Shown here piece after piece: positions 48,383-57,852 of a stretch of DNA of 64,000 nt. The stretch lies in the NCBI RefSeq assembly GCF_004526345.1, contig NZ_CP038213.1, forward strand, positions 1,240,001 to 1,304,000, read 5' to 3'. The position numbers and the translations under genes were made by a program. Each line of letters begins with the position of its first letter. Positions within the stretch are counted from its first letter, which is position 1. Source of the DNA: Ornithinimicrobium flavum. Lineage in GTDB: Bacteria; Actinomycetota; Actinomycetes; Actinomycetales; Dermatophilaceae. A model generated the notes under the pieces. That model ran no database searches. It saw only the letters and a list, made by a program, of their open reading frames with translations, and was not told where the DNA came from.

Positions 48383-48416
48383 AGACCGCCCCGGGAGGGC
48401 GGTCTCCTGTGGATAA
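48383..48416. promoter_or_regulatory. Hairpin and perfect DnaA box in the lipB/kinase divergent region
   Basis: A 9-bp stem AGACCGCCC/GGGCGGTCT (48383-48391, 48397-48405) is followed by TGTGGATAA (48408-48416), the complement of the DnaA box TTATCCACA. The divergent gap is only 84 bases. A single box could be chance. Confidence 0.4.
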
Positions 48417-48455
48417 CTTCTCCGGTCCCCACCGCACCTGCGGGAGGCTGGCGGG

Positions 48456-50102
48456 GTGAGCGATCTTCTGGTGCCGCAGGTCCCCGGGTACGACGTCGGA
48501 GCGCCGCTGGGCGAGGGGGCCAGCTCGACGGTATGGCGTGGCCGTCGACGCTCCGACGGCCTGGCCGTCGCGCTCAAGGTGGTCCGTCCCGTGACGGGCG
48601 ACGTCGACGACGCCCTGCGCGAGGCGGGGCTGCTGGCGTCGGTGCGGCACCGTCACGTCGTCCATCTCTATGACGTGCTCCCCCTCGCCGCGGCCGGTGC
48701 CGAGAGGCCGGACGCGGTGGTGCTCGTCACCCAGCTCGCGGCGGGCGGGTCGCTGGCCCAGCTGCTGAGCAGGCGGAGCATCCTGTCGCCGGGCGAGCTC
48801 GTCACGGTCCTGCAACCGGTGGCCGGCGCGCTCGCCGACCTGCACGCCCGCAGTGTCGTGCACGGCGACCTGTCGACGGGCAACGTGCTCTTCCGGGCTG
48901 ACGGTATGCCGTTGCTCGCCGACCTCGGCACCGCCCGGGTGGCGGGCGAGCGGGGCGGGGCGTGGGGGACCGGGGCGGGCGACGGGATGGTCGCGCCGGA
49001 GGTGCTGGAGGGGTTCCCCGCCACGCCGGAGTCCGACGTCTACCAGGTGGGGGCGCTGGCCTGGCTGGCCCTGACGGGACGGCCCCCGGGGCCGGGGCAC
49101 GACCGGGTCCCGCTGGAGGAGGTGGGCACCGACCTCGACCCGGCCCTGGTCGAGCTGGTGACGCGGTGCACCGCGCCGCAACCGGAGGACCGGCCGGACG
49201 CGGAGGAGCTCGCGACGGCCCTCATGGGGGTGGCCACGCCCGCGCCGGTGGAGGTGGCGCCCGACGCCGACCCCGCCCACGGTCTGACCCAGCGGCTCCG
49301 ACAGCTGGCGCAGCAGGACGAGGCCGAGGCCGACGAGGTCGAGCCCGGGCCGAGGTGGCGCAGGTGGGCAGCGTCGGTGCGGAGGGCACGGCGGGTCGAT
49401 GACGCCGCCGCGGTGGGCCCGGAGGCTCGTCGGGGTGGTGCGCACCGCGAGGCGCCGGCCGAGGAGGGGCGCCGGTCGAGCCCGTGGGCGGTGGCGCTGG
49501 TCTTCCTCGTCGCGGCGGTGGCGGGCGCGGCGGGGTTCCTGCTGGTGGGCGGGTCGGTGCGCGAGGTGGTGGCCGGCCGGGGAGGGGATGACGGTGCGGT
49601 CGTGTCGTCGGCCCAGGTCCTGCCGTCCGTCGGTAGGGGTGACGAGGCGGCCGCGGGGACGACGGGGCCCGTGGTGGCCGCGGCCACTACCTCAGGCCCG
49701 GTGCCCGGTGAGGACCCGCTGGGGGAGGGGCTGCGCAGCGCTGTGCAGGAGCTCGTCGACGTCCGGGCCGAGGCCTGGGAGGCGAGCGACCCGGCGCTGC
49801 TGGCGGACGCCCTGGCCGAGGAGTCGCCGGCGATGGCGTGGGACGCCCGGGAGCTGGAGAGGGCCAGGTCCGAGGAGGTCACCTATCCCCACGTCGCCTT
49901 CGAGGTCGACGACGTCGAGGTAGTCGAGGAGACGGAGCGCGGCCTGCTCGTGACGGCGACGGTCGTGCGCGCGGCCCTGGAGGCCCGCGACGACGGGGGC
50001 TGGCTGCTGCGGGCGCCGCGCCAGGTGGACACGGTGCAGCTGGAGCTGGTCCGGGAGGACGACCGCTGGCAGCTGTGGGCCTGGACCGACGAGGTGCGGT
50101 AG
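48456..50102 (+). CDS. Membrane Ser/Thr protein kinase, atypical
   Basis: A 548-residue protein. The N-terminal kinase domain (about 12-270) has a glycine loop GEGASST, Lys41 in VALKVV, the catalytic loop HGDLSTGN (136-143) and the metal Asp156 in ADLG. Asp138 and Asn143 are kept, but the Arg and Lys of HRDLK are Gly and Ser, and DFG is DLG. A juxtamembrane basic region, one membrane helix (about 345-367) and an extracellular domain of about 180 residues follow. The start is a GTG 84 bases from lipB. Targets unknown; activity seems possible but reduced. Confidence 0.85.
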   Translation: MSDLLVPQVPGYDVGAPLGEGASSTVWRGRRRSDGLAVALKVVRPVTGDVDDALREAGLLASVRHRHVVHLYDVLPLAAAGAERPDAVVLVTQLAAGGSLAQLLSRRSILSPGELVTVLQPVAGALADLHARSVVHGDLSTGNVLFRADGMPLLADLGTARVAGERGGAWGTGAGDGMVAPEVLEGFPATPESDVYQVGALAWLALTGRPPGPGHDRVPLEEVGTDLDPALVELVTRCTAPQPEDRPDAEELATALMGVATPAPVEVAPDADPAHGLTQRLRQLAQQDEAEADEVEPGPRWRRWAASVRRARRVDDAAAVGPEARRGGAHREAPAEEGRRSSPWAVALVFLVAAVAGAAGFLLVGGSVREVVAGRGGDDGAVVSSAQVLPSVGRGDEAAAGTTGPVVAAATTSGPVPGEDPLGEGLRSAVQELVDVRAEAWEASDPALLADALAEESPAMAWDARELERARSEEVTYPHVAFEVDDVEVVEETERGLLVTATVVRAALEARDDGGWLLRAPRQVDTVQLELVREDDRWQLWAWTDEVR

Positions 50103-50138
50103 GGGGAGTGCGAAGGCGCGGTCGATGGAGGTGACGGA

Positions 50139-50172
50139 CCCCGGGCGGCGGGGATCCCCATACCGCCCGGGG
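50139..50172. terminator. Bidirectional hairpin between kinase and serine hydrolase genes
   Basis: CCCCGGGCGG (50139-50148) pairs with CCGCCCGGGG (50163-50172); the loop contains a further self-complementary GGGGATCCCC. It lies between convergent stops at 50102 and 50181. Confidence 0.75.
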
Positions 50173-50180
50173 TGCGTGCG

Positions 50181-51437
50181 TCAGTCCTCGATCGCCTGGT
50201 AGACGACCGCCCGGAGGTCCGCCTCGGGCAGGTCGAACCCGACCATGTGCTGGGTCATGAGCACACCCACGATCTCCTCGACCGGGTCCACCCAGAAGTA
50301 GGTCTTGGCCGCACCGGACCAGCCGAACTCGCCGGGGGACCCGGCGAGCGCGCTCTGGCCAATGTCCATCGCGACCCGGGAGCCGAGGCCGAAGCCGTAG
50401 CCCGGCGCGGGGGCGCCACCCAGGACGTAGGGGAGCAGGTCGGGTGCCAGGTGGTTGGTGTGCATGAGCTCCAGCGTCTTGCGGCCCAGGATCCGGGTGC
50501 CGTCCTGCGCACGGCCCGTGAGCAGCATGTTCGCGAAGCGGAGGTAGTCCGAGGCGGTGCCGAACAGGCCCAGGCCACCGCGCTGGAAGGTGTCCGGCGC
50601 GTCGCTCGGGTAGGTGGGCTCGACGTCACGCCGGCCGAAGTCACCGGAGGCGAACGCACCGGCCAGCGTGCTGAAGGTCATGTCGGGGGCGATCAGGTCG
50701 GGCAGGCCGTACATGGCGGAGAGGCGTCCGCGCTCGGACTCGGGGACGCCGAAGGCGGTGTCCTTCATCCCGAGCGGCTCGAAGAGGCGCTCCCGGAGGA
50801 AGTCGCCGATCGACTGGCCCGAGATGACCTCGACCAGGCGTGCGGTGACGTCGGTGCCCAGGCTGTAGTGCCACATCGTCCCGGGTGCGAACGCCAGGGG
50901 GATCGTCGCCAGCTCGTCGATGAGCTCCTCGAGGGTGCGGGTCGGGTCGTTCATGAGCCGCTTGGCGCGGTACTGCTCCGCGACGGGGAAGTCCTCGAGG
51001 AAGTCGTAGGTCAGCCCGCTCGTGTGGCTCATCACGTCGCGGATCTGCATCGGTCGCAGCGGGGACTGGTCCTCCAGCGTCCCGCCCGGGCCTGCGATCT
51101 GCGTGGTGGCGAAGGCCGGGATCCACTTGGCGACCGGGTCGACGAGCTGGAACTTCCCCTCCTCGAAGAGGGTCATGAGGGCCGTGCAGACGATCGGCTT
51201 GGTCATGGAGTAGAGGCGGTAGATCGTGTCCCCCGCCACGGGCACCTCGGCCTCGCGGTCCTGCCACCCCACCCGGGTGGCGTGGACGAGCTGACCGCGG
51301 CGGGACACCAGAGCCGTGAATCCGGGGTAGTTGCCCTGGTCGACGTACTTCTGCAGGGCGGGGGTGACCCGCTCCAGACGCTGGGCGCTCATGCCCACGG
51401 TCTCCGGGGACATCAGGCGGGACTCGACCTCGGTCAT
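50181..51437 (-). CDS. Beta-lactamase-family serine hydrolase
   Basis: A 418-residue protein of the class C beta-lactamase/esterase fold. The nucleophile motif is SMTK (Ser77, Lys80), with the YSL motif (Tyr191) and an HTSGL segment near residue 138. No clear signal peptide is seen, so it may be a cytosolic esterase or a D-aminopeptidase-like enzyme rather than a resistance enzyme. ATG 51437 is chosen for the AAAGGAG site; the upstream continuation is not conserved. Confidence 0.9.
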   Translation of the reverse strand: MTEVESRLMSPETVGMSAQRLERVTPALQKYVDQGNYPGFTALVSRRGQLVHATRVGWQDREAEVPVAGDTIYRLYSMTKPIVCTALMTLFEEGKFQLVDPVAKWIPAFATTQIAGPGGTLEDQSPLRPMQIRDVMSHTSGLTYDFLEDFPVAEQYRAKRLMNDPTRTLEELIDELATIPLAFAPGTMWHYSLGTDVTARLVEVISGQSIGDFLRERLFEPLGMKDTAFGVPESERGRLSAMYGLPDLIAPDMTFSTLAGAFASGDFGRRDVEPTYPSDAPDTFQRGGLGLFGTASDYLRFANMLLTGRAQDGTRILGRKTLELMHTNHLAPDLLPYVLGGAPAPGYGFGLGSRVAMDIGQSALAGSPGEFGWSGAAKTYFWVDPVEEIVGVLMTQHMVGFDLPEADLRAVVYQAIED

Positions 51438-51552
51438 GCACAAGCTCCTTTGCTCGGGACGAGCCCCGAACGTACCCCCCGGATGTAGACCGGGCAAGAC
51501 CCCCTCGGCCCGAGCCACGATGCCCTGTGGTGACCTTCGGATCGGGTGACCT

Positions 51553-52491
51553 CTAGCCGTTGTCGTAGAGGCGGTTCCTCGACACGAGGACGTCCAGCGG
51601 GCTCGACGGCCCGACGACCGTGGCGGTGGCGGGTATGGAGATCCACGCACCGCCGTCGACGCTGACGTCGCCGCCGTACTCCACCTGGATCCTGGGGCCC
51701 AGCCCGGCCGCAGCCGAGGTGTAGGTGTGCGTGATGTCACCGGCCGGGTAGGGCCCACCCAGGCTGGTGGTCGGGCCGATGCTGGCACCGTCCCCGGTCA
51801 TGTAGGTGATCCCCACCAAAGTGGGTCGGATGCGCACCTGGTGCCCCACGATCGTGGTGGTGTCGACCTCCCCCGGCTCGAACCCCGCCTCCGGCCACGC
51901 CAGCTCGAAGTAGACGGGCAGGTTGACCAGGGTCCGACCGTCCGGCGGCTGCACCACCATCTCCGGCAGCGCGAACTGGGTGCGGTGGAACTGCTCGATG
52001 ATCATGGCCTCGGTGAGGGTGGCCGCGGGCTCTCCCGACTGTGCGGGCACCGCGTCGGTGTAGCAGGTCCCCCCGATCTCGGCCCAGTCCTCCAGCGCGC
52101 CACCCCCGGACTCGACCGTGCGCCGGAAGATGATCGAGTAGGCGTTGACCGTGTAACCGCCCACGCCCACGCACGCCTCAAGAGCCGTCTGACAGATCTC
52201 CAGCCGAGGCTCAGCGATCGAATTGGGCGGCATGCAGTCGATCACGGCAACGTACTCGTACCAGGATTCGGGGGAAGCCGGGTCAACACCCTCTGGCCAA
52301 ACGTCGGCCAAACTGAGAGTCTGCTCCTCCGTCATTCCGACATAAGTGCCGTCGTTGCCGCCGATGCACGCGATGATGTCGCCGTCGTCCTCGCAGTCAT
52401 CAGCCGGCGGGATGGTGGCGAATAGCGCGGAGGCCGACCAAACGGCGGCCACGCCTACTTGCCAGACACCTGAATCTTTGAAATGAGCCAC
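51553..52491 (-). CDS. Secreted protein of unknown function
   Basis: A 312-residue protein beginning with a short polar segment and a hydrophobic stretch (VGVAAVWSASALFATIPP, about 12-29) that could be a signal peptide, although it lacks the usual basic start. The rest is extracytoplasmic in character, with several cysteines and a beta-rich C-terminal half ending in an ATATVVGPSSPLDVLVSRN region. I do not recognise it. The start overlaps the end of the lipoprotein gene by 37 bases, so the two are coupled; a start at one of the in-frame GTG codons a few residues later is equally possible. Base composition is less GC-rich than the neighbours in the 5' half. Confidence 0.65.
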   Translation of the reverse strand: MAHFKDSGVWQVGVAAVWSASALFATIPPADDCEDDGDIIACIGGNDGTYVGMTEEQTLSLADVWPEGVDPASPESWYEYVAVIDCMPPNSIAEPRLEICQTALEACVGVGGYTVNAYSIIFRRTVESGGGALEDWAEIGGTCYTDAVPAQSGEPAATLTEAMIIEQFHRTQFALPEMVVQPPDGRTLVNLPVYFELAWPEAGFEPGEVDTTTIVGHQVRIRPTLVGITYMTGDGASIGPTTSLGGPYPAGDITHTYTSAAAGLGPRIQVEYGGDVSVDGGAWISIPATATVVGPSSPLDVLVSRNRLYDNG

Positions 52492-53003
52492 CGCTCACCC
52501 TCCCAATTGGTCGTGAAGACTAACTCGAGGGTCGCACCGTCGCTGACCTGCTCAACGGTCGTTGGGACGATCGCTTGCGCTCCCGTCAGGGTGGCCTCCG
52601 AATCGACGTATCGCATGTAGGCGTGCCCGAAGCGCTGTTTCTCCGCTGCCTCGACGAAGGCGCTGCACGTGCCGCAATCGGGTTGGGCGAGCTGTCTGAG
52701 GGTGTCCAGAGGGGCGTTCTCTTCGTGAACGGCTGACAGGGTAGTTATGTAGTGCCTTACTGCTGATTCAGCCCCATCGGCGGACTGATCCCCGTCCGCC
52801 TCAGGCTCCTCCACCTCGTCGCTGGTCGCGGGAGCCTCGCTCGTCACCTCGACGTCTTCAGGGGTCGGTGCGGGCGCGGCGGTGGCCGTGGCGGTGGTCA
52901 GCGCGTCCTGCTGGGCCGGCGGCTGGGCGGGCTCGGCCGAGCCGCTGCTGCAGCCAGCGAGGACGAGCAGTCCCGCGGCAGCGCCGATCATGGTGCGTCT
53001 CAC
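52455..53003 (-). CDS. DUF6318-like lipoprotein
   Basis: A 182-residue lipoprotein with a short signal (MRRTMIGAAAGLLVLAGC) whose lipobox LAGC puts Cys18 as the lipidated residue. A Pro/Thr/Glu-rich spacer (about 20-75) leads to a small C-terminal domain with a CGTC motif. Composition and size fit the DUF6318 family, known in Micrococcales. GTG 53003 is selected because it has AGGAGGGG upstream. It precedes and overlaps the unknown secreted gene, and LspA encoded at 21.8 kb would process it. Confidence 0.8.
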   Translation of the reverse strand: MRRTMIGAAAGLLVLAGCSSGSAEPAQPPAQQDALTTATATAAPAPTPEDVEVTSEAPATSDEVEEPEADGDQSADGAESAVRHYITTLSAVHEENAPLDTLRQLAQPDCGTCSAFVEAAEKQRFGHAYMRYVDSEATLTGAQAIVPTTVEQVSDGATLELVFTTNWEGERWLISKIQVSGK

Positions 53004-53119
53004 GACATACCCCTCCTGGTTGTGGACCGGCGCGCTCCCCACGGGCCGGTAGACCTCGTCAGTCTGCCTCAGGAAAGGTCAGGTTCCCGTCGTCCACAGG
53101 TAAGAAGTTGGTAAAGAAG

Positions 53120-54088
53120 TCAGCGGTGCCAGCGCAGCTCGTCGACGACCCAGGCCGCGGCGCGCCTGAGGTCGGGGTGGTCGAAGGTGAAGCCCGCCGC
53201 CGTGAGCCGTGTCGGCAGGACCCGCGCAGAGTTGAGGACCTCGCTGGCGGCCTGCCCGAGCACCAGCTTCATCGCGGCCGTCGGGGCCGGCAGGAGAGCG
53301 GGCCGGTGCAGCTCGGCGGCGAGCGCGCGCACGACCTTGGCCTGGGTGTCGGGGTGCGGGCCGGTGAGGTTCACCGGACCGGTCACGTCCGGGCGGTCGA
53401 GGAGGAAGAGCATCGCCCGCACGTGATCGTGCAGGGTGATCCAGGGCCAGTATTGCCGGCCGCTCCCCAGCGGCCCCCCGAGACCGGCGCGCGCAAGCGG
53501 CAGCAGCCTGCCGAGGGCACCGCCGCGCGGGGACAGGACGATCCCGGTGCGGATGTGGGCCACGGGGACGCCCGCCTGCTCCGCGGGGGCGGTCGCAGCC
53601 TCCCAGTCCCGGACCAGGTCGGCCACGAACCCCTCGGCCTGCGGGCTGTCCTCGCTGAGGACCGTGTTGCCCTGGTCGCCGTAGATGCCGATGGCCGACC
53701 CCGAGACCAGTCGTGGCGGCTCGTCGGCAGGGCCGTCCACCAGGCCTGCGAGGGCCCGCGAGAGCGTGTCGGTGCTGCCGACGCGCGAGCCGATCAGCTC
53801 CTTCTTGCGCTTCTCGGTCCACCGGCCCTCGAACAGGCCGGCACCGGCGAGGTTGACCGCGCCCGTCACTCCGGCCAGGACCGCCGGGTCGAGCTCCGAG
53901 CCGGGCTGCCACCGGGCCTCACGCACGCCCGGCGGAAGCTCGGTGGACGCGCGCGGGCCGCGGCGGACCAGGTGCAGGACCCGGTCGCCGCGCCCGCGCA
54001 GCGCCTCGGAGAGGGCGGCACCGATCAGGCCGCTGGAGCCGGTGATGGCCACCAGTCGGCCGCCGGACGAGGGTGTCGGTGCCGTCAT
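53120..54088 (-). CDS. TIGR01777-type SDR epimerase
   Basis: A 322-residue NAD(P)-binding protein of the atypical short-chain dehydrogenase group found with lipoyl and E2 genes. The Rossmann motif is ITGSSGLIG (about 15-23); AVNLAGAGLFEGRWTEKRKKEL is the family signature near residue 80, with SGSAIGIYGDQG later and a C-terminal PTRLTAAGFTFDHPDL. Function is unknown. It follows the E2 gene by three bases on the same strand. Confidence 0.92.
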   Translation of the reverse strand: MTAPTPSSGGRLVAITGSSGLIGAALSEALRGRGDRVLHLVRRGPRASTELPPGVREARWQPGSELDPAVLAGVTGAVNLAGAGLFEGRWTEKRKKELIGSRVGSTDTLSRALAGLVDGPADEPPRLVSGSAIGIYGDQGNTVLSEDSPQAEGFVADLVRDWEAATAPAEQAGVPVAHIRTGIVLSPRGGALGRLLPLARAGLGGPLGSGRQYWPWITLHDHVRAMLFLLDRPDVTGPVNLTGPHPDTQAKVVRALAAELHRPALLPAPTAAMKLVLGQAASEVLNSARVLPTRLTAAGFTFDHPDLRRAAAWVVDELRWHR

Positions 54089-54091
54089 GGG

Positions 54092-56053
54092 TCAGACCTC
54101 GAAGGTCCCCTCCTCCAGCCGCTCCTTCATCGTCATGAGGAAGCGGGCGGCGTCGGCACCGTCGACGACCCGGTGGTCGTAGCTCAGCGCCAGGTAGGCC
54201 ATGTCCCGCACGGCGATCGTCTCGCCACCGTCCTCGTCCGCGACCACGACGGGCCGCTTGACGACCGCGCCCGTGCCGAGGATCGCGACATTGGGCTGGT
54301 TGATGATCGGCGTGTCGAAGAGCGCACCCCGGGAGCCGGTGTTGGTCAGCGTGAAGGTGCCGCCGGACAGCTCGTCCGGGGTGACCTTGTTGTCCCGGGT
54401 CCGCTCGGCCAGGTCCGCGATCTTGCGGGCCAGACCGGCGATGTTGAGGTCGCCCGCGTCCTTGATGACCGGCACGAGCAACCCGCGGGGAGTGTCCACC
54501 GCGACCCCGAGGTGCTCGGCGCCGTGGTAGATGATCTGGTCGTCCTCGACGCTGGCGTTGACGATCGGGTGCTCCTTGAGCGCCTCGATCGCGGCCATGG
54601 CGAAGAACGGCAGGTACGACAACTTCGTGCCCTCGCGCCGCGCGAACTCGTCCTTGACCCGCTTGCGCAGACGCGACACCTTCGTGACGTCGACCTCGAC
54701 GACCGTCGTCAGCTGGGCGCTGGTCTGCAGCGACTCCACCATCCTGGTGGCGATGACCTTGCGCAGGCGCGACATCTTCTCCGTCGTGCCGCGCTTGGCC
54801 GACCCGTCGCCGGACGGGGCCTTCGCCGCGGGGGCCTCCGTGGCGGGGGCCGAGGCCGGAGCCTCCTGGGCCGGGGCCGCGGGCTCCTCCGCCGGGGCCT
54901 TCGACGCCTCCTCGGCGGCCTTGGCCGCGTCCAGGACGTCCTGCTTGCGGATGCGACCACCCACACCGGTGCCGGTCAGGGTCGACAGGTCGACGCCGTG
55001 CTGGCTGGCCAGCTTGCGGACCAGCGGGGTGACGTAGGCGCTGACGTCCTGACCGCCCTGCGGTGCCGCGGCCTGCTGCTGCTCGCGGTCCGTGGTGCCG
55101 TCGCCGTCGGCGTCCTTGTGGGAGGTGCTGCCGTTGTCGGGGGAGCGGGTGCCGATGCCGGTGGCGGTGCCGCCCTGCGCCTCCTCGCCGGAGGCGTCGC
55201 GGGTCTCGGCCTTGGTCTCCGACTCCTCGGACGCCGCCTTCTGGACCTCGACCTCCTCGCCCAGGTCGGTGTCCGCCTCGTCGGCGGCCTCCTCCTTGGC
55301 CTCGGCCTTCTCAGGCTTCTCCTCGGGCTCGGGAGCTGGCTCCTCGGCCTGCTCCTGCGGCTCCGAGCCGGCGTCGTCGGACCCACCGGAGGCCTCGCCA
55401 CCGATGACGCACAGCTCACCGCCGACCTCGACGGTCTCGTCCTCACCGGCGATGATCTTGGTGAGCACGCCCGCCGCGGGGGAGGGGATCTCGGTGTCGA
55501 CCTTGTCGGTGGAGACCTCGAGCAGCGGCTCGTCGACCTCGACCTGGTCGCCCTCGGACTTCAGCCACCGGGTGACCGTGCCCTCGGTCACGGACTCGCC
55601 GAGCGCGGGCATCGTCACCGTCTCGCCGCCGGAGACCTCGCCACCGCCGGACCCGGAGGACGCGGGCTTCTCCGCAGGCTTCTCCTCGGCCGGCTCCTGC
55701 GCGGGCTCCTCAGCCGGGGCGCTCTTCTCCTCAGGCTCCTCGGACGGCTCGTCCGCGGGCTCCTCGGCGCTCTCGGACGCCTCGTCACCGCCGGAGCTGT
55801 CGCCGGACGCAGCCTCGCCGTCACCGATGACGCACAGGTCGGCGCCGACCTCGACGGTCTCGTCCTCCTCGGCGAGGATCTCCTGCAGCGTCCCCGCGAC
55901 GGGGGAGGGGATCTCGGTGTCGACCTTGTCTGTGGAGACCTCCAGCAGAGGCTCGTCGACCTCGACCTGGTCACCGACGTTCTTCAGCCAACGCGTGACG
56001 GTCCCTTCGGTGACGGACTCACCGAGGGCCGGCATCGATACACGTTCCGACAT
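54092..56053 (-). CDS. sucB: SucB/DlaT, dihydrolipoamide acyltransferase (E2) with two lipoyl domains
   Basis: E2 core of the pyruvate or 2-oxoglutarate dehydrogenase complex, 653 residues. Two lipoyl domains carry the lipoyl lysines Lys43 and Lys184 in [10 protein letters not shown]. Long Glu/Pro/Ala-rich linkers join them and a peripheral-subunit-binding domain ([20 protein letters not shown], about 390-425). The acyltransferase domain follows, with the catalytic YDHRVVDG (His627). The second linker contains an EF-hand-like stretch [12 protein letters not shown] 56053 has GAGGAGA upstream. In actinobacteria this gene product often serves the pyruvate complex. LipB and LipA would modify it, Lpd partners it. 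Confidence 0.94.
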   Translation of the reverse strand: MSERVSMPALGESVTEGTVTRWLKNVGDQVEVDEPLLEVSTDKVDTEIPSPVAGTLQEILAEEDETVEVGADLCVIGDGEAASGDSSGGDEASESAEEPADEPSEEPEEKSAPAEEPAQEPAEEKPAEKPASSGSGGGEVSGGETVTMPALGESVTEGTVTRWLKSEGDQVEVDEPLLEVSTDKVDTEIPSPAAGVLTKIIAGEDETVEVGGELCVIGGEASGGSDDAGSEPQEQAEEPAPEPEEKPEKAEAKEEAADEADTDLGEEVEVQKAASEESETKAETRDASGEEAQGGTATGIGTRSPDNGSTSHKDADGDGTTDREQQQAAAPQGGQDVSAYVTPLVRKLASQHGVDLSTLTGTGVGGRIRKQDVLDAAKAAEEASKAPAEEPAAPAQEAPASAPATEAPAAKAPSGDGSAKRGTTEKMSRLRKVIATRMVESLQTSAQLTTVVEVDVTKVSRLRKRVKDEFARREGTKLSYLPFFAMAAIEALKEHPIVNASVEDDQIIYHGAEHLGVAVDTPRGLLVPVIKDAGDLNIAGLARKIADLAERTRDNKVTPDELSGGTFTLTNTGSRGALFDTPIINQPNVAILGTGAVVKRPVVVADEDGGETIAVRDMAYLALSYDHRVVDGADAARFLMTMKERLEEGTFEV

Positions 56054-56136
56054 GTCTGTTGTCTCTCCTCGTCCGGGGCTTCGCAGTCTACGTCGTGCGG
56101 TCTTCTCAGGTCGGGCGGTATGCCGTGCCCGGCCGG

Positions 56137-57512
56137 TCAGGCGTGCGCGTGCAGGGGCTTGCCGGCCAGGGCCAGGTGGGCCTCGCCGAGCGCCTCGTTC
56201 TGGGTGGGGTGGGCGTGGATGAAGGCGGCGACGTCCTCGGGCAGGGCCTCCCACCCGACGATGAGCTGCGCCTCGCCGATCTGCTCGCCCATCCGGGCGC
56301 CGACGATGTGGACCCCCACGACCGGGCCCTCGGCCGAGGAGCGGACCAGCTTGATGAAGCCCTGGGTCCCCAGGATCTGGGACTTGCCGTTGCCGCCCAG
56401 GTTGTACTCGTAGGTCTTCACCCGTCGCCGTGGCGCTCCCGGGCCTGCTCCTCGGACAGCCCGACGGAGGCGATCTCGGGGTCGGAGTAGGTCACCTTGG
56501 GCACCATCTCGTCGCGTACGGGGGCCGGCTCCAGGCCGGCGATGTCCTCGGCGACGAAGATGCCGTGGGCGAAGCCGCGGTGCGCCAGCTGCGCCCCTGC
56601 GACGAGGTCACCGACCGCGCGGACGTTGCCCACGCCGGTGCGCAGCCGCTCGTCCACCTGCACGAAGCCGCGGTCGAGGGTGACGCCGGCCTCCTCATAC
56701 CCCAGACCCTCCGAGGAGGGCCCGCGCCCGACCGCCACGAGCAGCAGGTCGGCCTCGAGGGTCTCGCCGCCCTCGAGCGTGAGGGTGACGAACCCGTCGG
56801 CCTGCGCGACCGACTCCATCTTGACGCCGGTGCGGGAGACGATCTTGCGCTTCTTGAAGGCGCGCTCGAGGGCCTTGCTGATCGCCGGGTCCTCCATCGG
56901 CACCAGCCGGTCCAGGGCCTCGACGATCGTGACCTCGGCGCCGAAGCTGCGCAGCACGGAGGCAAACTCCACCCCGATCACCCCGCCGCCCAGGATGATC
57001 GCGCGCCCGGGCACCTGCTCCATCCCCAGGGCCTCGTCGCTGGTCATGACCGCACCGCCGATCTCGACCCCGAGCGTGCGGGCGTAGGACCCGGTGGCCA
57101 GCACGACGTGCTCGCCGACCAGCTGCTCGTCGCCGACCGTGACGGTGTCGGGCGCGCTCAGGCGGCCCTCACCCTCGACGTAGGTGATGTTGGCCGCCGC
57201 CTTGACCAGCCCCTGGAGACCCTTGTGCAGACGACCGACGACGCCGTCCTTGTAGGAGTGGACCGCCGCCAGGTCGATGCCCTCGACGCTGGACAGGACG
57301 CCGTACTTCGCGCCGTCCCGGGCGTTGTCGGCGACCTCGGCGCTGTGCAGCATCGCCTTGGTGGGGATGCAGCCGCGGTGCAGGCAGGTGCCGCCGAGCT
57401 TGTCCTTCTCCACCAGGGCGACGGTCTTGCCCAGCTGGGCCGCGCGCAGGGCGCAGGCGTAGCCGCCGCTGCCCCCGCCCAGGATCACGATGTCGTAGCT
57501 CGTCGTCGGCAT
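56137..57512 (-). CDS. lpd: Dihydrolipoyl dehydrogenase (E3), with an apparent frameshift
   Basis: The FAD-dependent enzyme re-oxidises dihydrolipoyl groups. The first frame, ATG 57512 to about 56420, has the FAD loop [10 protein letters not shown], the redox pair [13 protein letters not shown], the NAD loop [10 protein letters not shown] and [10 protein letters not shown]. It stops at [12 protein letters not shown]. The second frame, resuming at [10 protein letters not shown], gives the rest of the dimer domain with the catalytic HAHPTQNE pair. One more G in the GGG at about 56420 (minus strand) joins them; a one-base deletion is inferred. Split this way the 3' part alone would be non-functional. 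Confidence 0.93.
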
Positions 57513-57608
57513 GGGGGTCATCCTGCCACGGCGATAAGGGCATGACACCCGGGCACCGGGCGTGCGAGGCTGGGCACGTCAGGACCCCGAGAGCAAAGGA
57601 GGTGGCCC

Positions 57609-57783
57609 ATGAACGACCAGCCGGCCACGGACGACGTCAAGGCCAAGTTCCGCGAGGCCCTCCAGGAAGCAGGCCCACGGTGGCCAGGACGTCTCGGACC
57701 ACTCCGAGCACGGCAAGGTCGGGGGATCCCGCCGCGCCAAGACCTCGGGGACCCAGCAGATGTTCCGCCGCAAGAGCGGCTGA
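57609..57783 (+). CDS. DUF5302 small protein, with an apparent frameshift
   Basis: A small basic protein of about 57 residues. The first 19 residues (MNDQPATDDVKAKFREALQ) come from ATG 57609, which has a near-perfect AAAGGAGG site. The frame then goes off, but the +1 frame continues as KQAHGGQDVSDHSEHGKV and ends FRRKSG at 57783, the pattern of DUF5302. An indel at about 57666 (one base too many or two lost in CAGGAAGCAG) explains the split. Function unknown; it occurs next to lpd and pepA in related genomes. Confidence 0.72.
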
Positions 57784-57807
57784 CCTCGTCCGGACGCCCG
57801 CGAGGGT

Positions 57808-57829
57808 CACCTCCTGACCCCAGGAGGTG
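57808..57829. terminator. Hairpin between the DUF5302 gene and pepA
   Basis: CACCTCCTG (57808-57816) pairs with CAGGAGGTG (57821-57829) around an ACCC loop, between convergent stops. Confidence 0.65.
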
Positions 57830-57852
57830 CCCCTCGTCGCGTGCGGTGCCGC

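Noticed and set aside
48383..48416. Replication origin
   Set aside because: Only one exact DnaA box is present and no dnaA, dnaN or AT-rich unwinding region is near.
50181..51437. Antibiotic-resistance beta-lactamase
   Set aside because: Only the SxxK/YxL fold motifs are present, with no visible signal peptide; an esterase-like hydrolase is more likely.
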